From: a bacterium
Lineage (GTDB): Bacteria > Chloroflexota > Anaerolineae > Caldilineales > Caldilineaceae
Length of the DNA: 55,100 bases
NCBI GenBank assembly: GCA_016124945.1
Contig: WGMT01000098.1
Coordinates: forward strand, 1 to 55,100
Direction of reading: 5' to 3'
Shown: positions 51,015 to 55,100 of the stretch, piece after piece
How positions within the stretch are numbered: the stretch's first letter is position 1
Layout: the number at the start of each line of letters is the position of its first letter
Notes under the pieces: generated by a model
Database searches by the model: none
What the model was told of the DNA's origin: nothing
Seen by the model: the letters and a program-made list of their open reading frames with translations, nothing else
Translations under genes and position numbers: made by a program

Positions 51015-51072
51015 GGACTGGGGATTACGGTACGGTGACTTATCCCAGTCCCCAGTCCCTAATCCCCAGTCC
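51015..51072. repeat. heptamer palindrome (ccagtcc type) behind binding-protein gene
   Basis: GGACTGGGGATTA at 51015-51027 is the exact complement of 51060-51072. The right side consists of 7-nt units (CCAGTCC, CCAGTCC, CTAATCC, CCAGTCC, CCAATCC). It lies just downstream of the binding-protein stop and could stabilise that mRNA. Confidence 0.85.
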
Positions 51073-51080
51073 CCAATCCC

Positions 51081-52439
51081 TTAACTACGCATGTCTTCCA
51101 CTTCTTCCATAATCTCGGCCACGGCGCTTTCCAGTGCTTCCTGTGCGCTGAGGTTATTGGACGGATCGACGGCGCGTTCGATCCACGAGGCGACGACGCT
51201 GTTCTCCGTGCCCCAGGTCAGGTTTGTTTGGAAGGGAACCGAATTGCGCACCAATTCAATGCCTTCTACCTGCCACTGGTGCTTGGGCACATCGGCAATG
51301 TACTTGTCGTAGGTGTATTGGTAGGCCGGTTTGGCGGCGACGTCGGCGATCTGCTTGCCGTGAATCTCGTTGTTGGGGCCAAACCACCAGAGGAAGAAGT
51401 CGGTAACGCCCTGTGGGTTCTTTGACTTGTTGAGCACCACACAGCCGTTGATCCAGAAGGGCGCGCCGCCGGCCATTTCGTCTTTGACGCGACGCATGTT
51501 GACGCCGGTGGTGGCGGCGTCATCGCCGAAGGTCTGCTGCGCCATGGTGCCGTGAACGTCGAACGAAGACATAATGGCGGTGCCGCCCTTAAGCCAGTTG
51601 CCGAAGCTCTCACCGTGGGTGCCGGGCATTAACCCGTCGGCCACCATTTGCTGCTTCCACTCTAGCGCCGCAATGGACGCTTCACCCGTCCAGTCGATCA
51701 GGCCGTCTTCGCGGTAGGGGGTGGTGGTGGCGCTCCAGATCATGGCAACCTGGTCGCACAGGGCGCTGGCGGCCACGTCAAACGGGGTAAGTTCCGGGCT
51801 GGTCTCTTTGATCTTCTCAGATGCAACGCGGATCTCGTCCCAGGTGACCGGCGCTTCCACACCGGCCTTCGCCAACGGTTCGAGGAACCACCCCAGCGCC
51901 ACACTACCCACATTGCCGGGGATGGCGTACTGTTTGCCTTCGGCTTTGGTCGATTCCAGCACTGAAGGGATGATCCCAGGGACAACCTGATCGGCGTCCG
52001 GGATCGACGAGACGGCGATGTAATCGTCTAGCGGCTGGATCAGCCCCTGGTTCACCCAGCGCGTCGTATCCCAGGGGACGGCTATGACGGCGAATCCGTC
52101 CCAGATCAGGTCGCCTGCTGCCTGCGCGGCCTGGATCTTGGTGTCGATTGCGCCTTCGGCCGGTTCATCGAGGATGAGTGTGCGATCTGGGAACTCCTCT
52201 TTCCAGCGGTCGGCGGCGGCATCGGCAGCGTAGGCGTTGCGGATGTCGGTACGTACAAGGAAGCTGATCTCTTCCGTCTCCGCGGCGGGGGCAGATGACG
52301 CGCCGCTTTGACTGGACGTGTCGGTTGCGGGGGCGGCCGGTGCACAGGCTGCAATCGATGCGGCCAGCGCCAATCCACTGGATGCAACCAAAAACTGACG
52401 ACGACTGAGTTTACGGCTTGGGGTAGGTTGGTCTTTCAC
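51081..52439 (-). CDS. sugar ABC transporter substrate-binding lipoprotein (SBP_bac_1)
   Basis: A 452-residue family-1 binding protein. A Tat motif SRRQFLVAS (12-20) and a lipobox ending at C32 (SIAAC) show it is exported folded and lipid-anchored. The mature part has the usual two-lobe features (AADRWKEEFPDRTLILDEPAEGAIDTKIQAA; SFGNWLKGGTAIMSSFDVHG). The GTG at 52439 has AAGGAGGA upstream. It heads the transporter operon, whose promoter carries the LacI-type operator. Confidence 0.92.
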   Translation of the reverse strand: MKDQPTPSRKLSRRQFLVASSGLALAASIAACAPAAPATDTSSQSGASSAPAAETEEISFLVRTDIRNAYAADAAADRWKEEFPDRTLILDEPAEGAIDTKIQAAQAAGDLIWDGFAVIAVPWDTTRWVNQGLIQPLDDYIAVSSIPDADQVVPGIIPSVLESTKAEGKQYAIPGNVGSVALGWFLEPLAKAGVEAPVTWDEIRVASEKIKETSPELTPFDVAASALCDQVAMIWSATTTPYREDGLIDWTGEASIAALEWKQQMVADGLMPGTHGESFGNWLKGGTAIMSSFDVHGTMAQQTFGDDAATTGVNMRRVKDEMAGGAPFWINGCVVLNKSKNPQGVTDFFLWWFGPNNEIHGKQIADVAAKPAYQYTYDKYIADVPKHQWQVEGIELVRNSVPFQTNLTWGTENSVVASWIERAVDPSNNLSAQEALESAVAEIMEEVEDMRS

Positions 52440-52607
52440 GAAATCCTCCTTAGTGGGCAAAGGAAATTGGTCAAACACCCAGAGTGGGTGCAGGGAAGAG
52501 ACAGATCGTTGACAGAGCAAAATAAGCGTAGGCAAGCGCAACCGCACTTGCCGAACCACGGTGATGCAACAACTGACCACAAATTGTTTGAAGAGAATCG
52601 TTTGGGG

Positions 52608-52621
52608 CTTACACGAGTAAG
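52608..52621 (-). promoter_or_regulatory. LacI-type operator O1 (transporter side)
   Basis: CTTACACGAGTAAG, an imperfect palindrome with the central CG typical of LacI-family sites. It lies 4 nt downstream of the transporter -10 and is the reverse complement of the site at 52707 apart from one end base. Confidence 0.8.
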
Positions 52622-52625
52622 TGGA

Positions 52626-52653
52626 ATTCTAACAGAAAAATGGCGACTGTCAA
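52626..52653 (-). promoter_or_regulatory. promoter of the sugar transporter operon
   Basis: Minus strand: TTGACA (52653-52648), a 16-nt spacer, TAGAAT (52631-52626). Sequence and spacing match the divergent lacI promoter exactly. Confidence 0.8.
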
Positions 52654-52674
52654 GGATAGTTTTTGTGCTGCTTG

Positions 52675-52702
52675 TTGACATGCGCTGAATCTTTGTTAGA
52701 AT
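52675..52702 (+). promoter_or_regulatory. promoter of the lacI-type regulator gene
   Basis: TTGACA (52675-52680), a 16-nt spacer and TAGAAT (52697-52702). It is 43 nt upstream of the GTG start. Confidence 0.8.
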
Positions 52703-52706
52703 CTCA

Positions 52707-52720
52707 CTTACTCGTGTAAC
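52707..52720 (+). promoter_or_regulatory. LacI-type operator O2 (regulator side)
   Basis: CTTACTCGTGTAAC, the same site as O1 in the other orientation, 4 nt after the -10 of the regulator gene. Binding here would repress the regulator gene itself. Confidence 0.8.
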
Positions 52721-52744
52721 TTAAGAATTAACGATGGAGTATCT

Positions 52745-53782
52745 GTGAAGCGTCCTACACAAGCGGATGTTGCTCGGCTGGCCGGTGTGTCGCGGGCTAC
52801 TGTATCCTATGTGATCAACGAAAACGGCGGCAATCGACAGACGATTTCTGAAGAGACGCGGCAGCGTGTCTTGCAGGCTGTCATGGAACTGGGCTATCAG
52901 CCTGATGCGCGCGCTCGTTCACTGCGCTCCGGCGGTGTCAATACAGTGGGGTTGTTGGTGCCGGATCTACGCAATCCTCATTACTGGGAGGTGGTGCAAG
53001 GGGCGGAAGACGAGCTTCAAAAGCACGGCTATGATCTGTTGATTTCCAGCACATCCCTGGATCCGAACCGGGAACGGCAGATTTTGCAGGCGCTTTCACA
53101 GCGCCGGATCGATGCACTGATCGTGACACTTTCGTTCCTCGAACAATCACGCGCCCTGCTCGAACCGCTGGTTGCCCGCAACTCCCCTGTGGTGACGTTG
53201 GGGAAGATTGCTTTCGACACCGACGCCGTGATGACCTCTTTCCGCAATGCGGGTCGACAGGTGATGCACCACCTGTTGGATCTGGGACATCAGCGTATCG
53301 GCTTTATCTTCGGTGTGGGCAGCCCTGATCTCGGGACCAACCGCATGGCCGTTTATCGGGAGGCACTGATTCAGGCGGATCTGCCTGTAGACGAAGCACT
53401 GATCGCCCGTTGTGGCCCCCGGCTCGAAGACGGTTACCAAGCGGCGCTCCGCCTTTTGCAACAGACGCCCCGCCCCACAGCATTGTTGACCATCAATGAT
53501 TGGCTAGCCGTGGGCGCGCTGCGGGCTGCAAGCCGGCTGAACTTGCAGGTGCCACGAGATCTTTCAATTGCCAGCTTCGACGATACCGAAATGGCCGCCT
53601 ACCTCAACCCACCTCTTACGTCGGTGCGTTCCTCAGGCGAGGAGATCGGTCGCCAGGCAGGGCGGTTGGTCCTGGAGCGGTTGGCCACGCCGGCGCTGCC
53701 ACTGCGTCACGTCCAAATCGAAGCCAACCTGGTGGTACGCGAGTCTACGGGCAAGGTCGGGGTGGAAAGCAGACGACAATGA
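52745..53782 (+). CDS. LacI-family transcriptional regulator
   Basis: A 345-residue regulator. The N-terminal helix-turn-helix (TQADVARLAGVSRATVSYVINE) and hinge helix (ARSLRSGG) are followed by a periplasmic-binding-like sugar domain (TVGLLVPDLRNPHYWEVVQGAEDEL). The GTG start has GGAG ~6 nt upstream. It is divergent from the sugar ABC operon. Matching operators at both promoters imply autorepression and control of the transporter, relieved by a sugar or sugar acid. The stop codon lies right at the start of the octamer array. Confidence 0.93.
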   Translation: MKRPTQADVARLAGVSRATVSYVINENGGNRQTISEETRQRVLQAVMELGYQPDARARSLRSGGVNTVGLLVPDLRNPHYWEVVQGAEDELQKHGYDLLISSTSLDPNRERQILQALSQRRIDALIVTLSFLEQSRALLEPLVARNSPVVTLGKIAFDTDAVMTSFRNAGRQVMHHLLDLGHQRIGFIFGVGSPDLGTNRMAVYREALIQADLPVDEALIARCGPRLEDGYQAALRLLQQTPRPTALLTINDWLAVGALRAASRLNLQVPRDLSIASFDDTEMAAYLNPPLTSVRSSGEEIGRQAGRLVLERLATPALPLRHVQIEANLVVRESTGKVGVESRRQ

Positions 53783-54105
53783 GCGTTGGAGCGTTGGAGC
53801 GTTGGAGCGTTGGAGCGTTGGAGCGTTGGAGCGTTGGAGCGTTGGAGCGTTGGAGCGTTGGAGCGTTGGAGCGTTGGAGCGTTGAAACGTTAGAGCGTTA
53901 GAGCGTTGAAACGTTAGAGCGTTAGAGCGTTAGAGCGTTAGAGCGTTAGAGCGTTAGAGCGTTAGAGCGTTTCAACGTTTCAACGCTTCAACGCTTCAAC
54001 GCTTCAACGCTTCAACGCTTCAACGTTTCAACGTTTCAACGCTTCAACGCTTCAACGTTTCAACGCTTCAACGTTTCAACGTTTCAACGCTTCAACGCTC
54101 CAACG
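53781..54105. repeat. 325-bp octamer array forming a giant inverted repeat
   Basis: Thirteen exact GAGCGTTG units (53781-53884), then mixed GAGCGTTA/GAAACGTT units to 53969. Then 17 opposite-sense units (TTTCAACG/CTTCAACG) from 53970 to 54105. The halves can pair over most of their length. It fills the space between the convergent regulator and YesL-like genes and reaches into the 3' end of the latter. Confidence 0.95.
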
Positions 54106-54772
54106 CTTCCCCCCCCGCCTGCTGGATTAGCAGTGCCACAAACCCAGGGCCGATTAGGATAAAGCCCAGCCCCTGTGTCAGAACGGCCAGCACGCTCAAA
54201 ACAAGCACTGTCAGCGTCGCCACCAGCGCGTGAAAGGGACGGCGGCGGATGGCGGCGCCCGCCTGATACCATGCCGTACGCAGCGAAGTACCCGGTTGGA
54301 CGATCAGTTGGTGCAGAGCGTACAATTGCAGCGTCACCCAGAGCACAAGCAGCGCCGCCATGATTCCTTGCGCCCCACGCGCCCAACCGGCTGGAATTGC
54401 TTGGTAAAAGAGCAACGCATAGCCCACGAGGACAAAAACGATCACATTGGCAATCATCCATAGCCAACTCTGGACGAAATGCTGCTTTCCGCCCTGTACG
54501 AGATCGCGCCAATTCACAACCCGCCCTTCCACGCTGCGCTGCGCCGCATAGAAGAGGCCAAAGGTCGCCGGCGGCCCCAGCAACAGCGTAAAGGTGGCGA
54601 GTGTCCACAACAGGTTGAGCAGAATGTAGACGAGCCAATCTTCGTAGAGTAGTTGGGCCGCCACCGCCACCGGTCTCAGCGGTGAAGGCAAACGCTGCAC
54701 GAAGCGATCATACCGAGATTGTGCCAACTTTTCTTCTCCTGGGGTGGTGGCTACAGAGATCGGTGAAAGCAT
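54092..54772 (-). CDS. YesL/DUF624-like membrane protein
   Basis: About 226 residues with five or six hydrophobic segments (WLVYILLNLLWTLATFTLLLGPPATFGLFYA; WLWMIANVIVFVLVGYALLF; IMAALLVLWVTLQLYAL; ALVATLTVLVLSVLAVLTQGLGFILI). The GPPATFGLFY segment recalls YesL/DUF624 proteins, which accompany sugar ABC systems. The start is uncertain: ATG 54772 lacks a good site, and a TTG 45 nt later has AGGAGAAG upstream. The last codons (GGEALER) and the stop come from the octamer array. Confidence 0.7.
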   Translation of the reverse strand: MLSPISVATTPGEEKLAQSRYDRFVQRLPSPLRPVAVAAQLLYEDWLVYILLNLLWTLATFTLLLGPPATFGLFYAAQRSVEGRVVNWRDLVQGGKQHFVQSWLWMIANVIVFVLVGYALLFYQAIPAGWARGAQGIMAALLVLWVTLQLYALHQLIVQPGTSLRTAWYQAGAAIRRRPFHALVATLTVLVLSVLAVLTQGLGFILIGPGFVALLIQQAGGEALER

Positions 54773-54982
54773 ACCACAGGGTGTTGAGAGCGGTGTGGTA
54801 TGGAATGAATGGGTTTTGTTTTCGTAGAGCGTAGTGCGTAGTGCGTGTACCAGTTGAGGTACTGTGCGCGCCATGGGTCTGTCGTAGCTCAGGCCATCAG
54901 TGTTAGGATGTGCCCAACGGTTCTCATTGATCGTAAGTGAATTCGTCTTCAATGGACTGCACGCTGGTTGAACATTAACAAA

Positions 54983-55100
54983 TTAATCTGGTAACAGGCC
55001 GACATAACGTAGGAGTTCCCGGGAACCCGAGCGAAATTGGGCTAAGAAGTCATCAACGCGTTGGCGCAAAGCGGGCCAGTCGTCAACTTGTCGGTGAAGA
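54983..55100 (-). CDS. 3' end of a gene cut by the window edge
   Basis: An open frame on the minus strand enters from the right and stops with TAA at 54983-54985. It ends LRQRVDDFLAQFRSGSRELL then RYVGLLPD. This resembles the tail of IS630-type transposases, but too little is visible to be sure. The spacer 54773-54982 shows no other supported feature. Confidence 0.45.
   Translation of the reverse strand, partial: LHRQVDDWPALRQRVDDFLAQFRSGSRELLRYVGLLPD

Noticed and set aside
53500..53901. Open frames encoding repeated VGALERWS-type peptides in the octamer array
   Set aside because: The 8-nt unit read in threes gives an 8-residue repeat in all frames; there is no ribosome site and the frames exist only because of the array.

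Overview
The window is a chromosomal segment of a free-living heterotrophic bacterium, most likely a Chloroflexota member of the Caldilinea/Litorilinea type. That placement is inference. It rests on the gene repertoire (TIR-TPR protein, HepT/MNT pair, Uma2 and GxxExxY proteins, secreted SH3b, LVIVD and C39/NBR1-Ig-like proteins, and many sugar-acid and amidohydrolase genes next to ABC transporters) and on intergenic spacers full of short-period palindromic repeats. No rRNA or other phylogenetic marker is present.

Layout. (1) 1-1400: a MNT/HepT toxin-antitoxin pair between two ~150-bp direct repeats. (2) 1307-5146: a membrane-bound TIR-TPR protein and a secreted SH3b protein, bracketed by two almost identical 84-bp twin-hairpin repeats. 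(3) 5168-10398, minus strand: a compact RiPP operon with a promoter ~240 nt upstream. Its gene order is asparagine-synthetase-like cyclase, short lasso-type precursor, HprK-like kinase, sulfotransferase, YkgJ-type Cys-cluster protein, PqqD-like leader-binding protein. The B2 leader protease expected in lasso clusters is absent. (4) 10448-18840: a deacetylase remnant, tRNA-Gly(CCC), a DapA-family aldolase with a cupin, GDPD, Rieske protein, sulfatase, Uma2, an enolase-superfamily enzyme and a membrane-anchored orphan. (5) 18884-25464: an oligopeptide-type ABC transporter (binding protein and two permeases, no ATPase) interleaved with two amidohydrolases. (6) 25463-33577: extracellular C39 and LVIVD proteins, two more sulfatases, a Gfo/Idh/MocA oxidoreductase, and an HNH endonuclease with a small partner. 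(7) 33804-46567, plus strand: a sugar-acid catabolic run (IlvD/Edd dehydratase, three enolase-superfamily dehydratases, RraA-like aldolase, UxuA-like dehydratase, MFS transporter, beta-propeller protein), interrupted by GxxExxY, coiled-coil and DUF6516-pair genes. (8) 46671-49037: YaeQ, a membrane protein and an APH-type kinase. (9) 49126-55100: a sugar ABC transporter with a divergent LacI regulator, a YesL-like membrane protein, and the end of a gene cut by the window edge.

How it fits together. Regions 4-9 look like a scavenging island: sulfatases trim sulfated substrates, ABC/MFS systems import sugars, uronates and peptides, and dehydratases plus aldolases break the acids down to pyruvate-level products. 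The LacI/ABC divergon has two mirror-image promoters, each followed at once by the same operator. The most promising candidate for an undescribed system is the RiPP operon with kinase, sulfotransferase and Cys-cluster protein. The second broad theme is a set of 7- and 8-nt-period palindromic repeats placed at many gene ends, in several sequence families.
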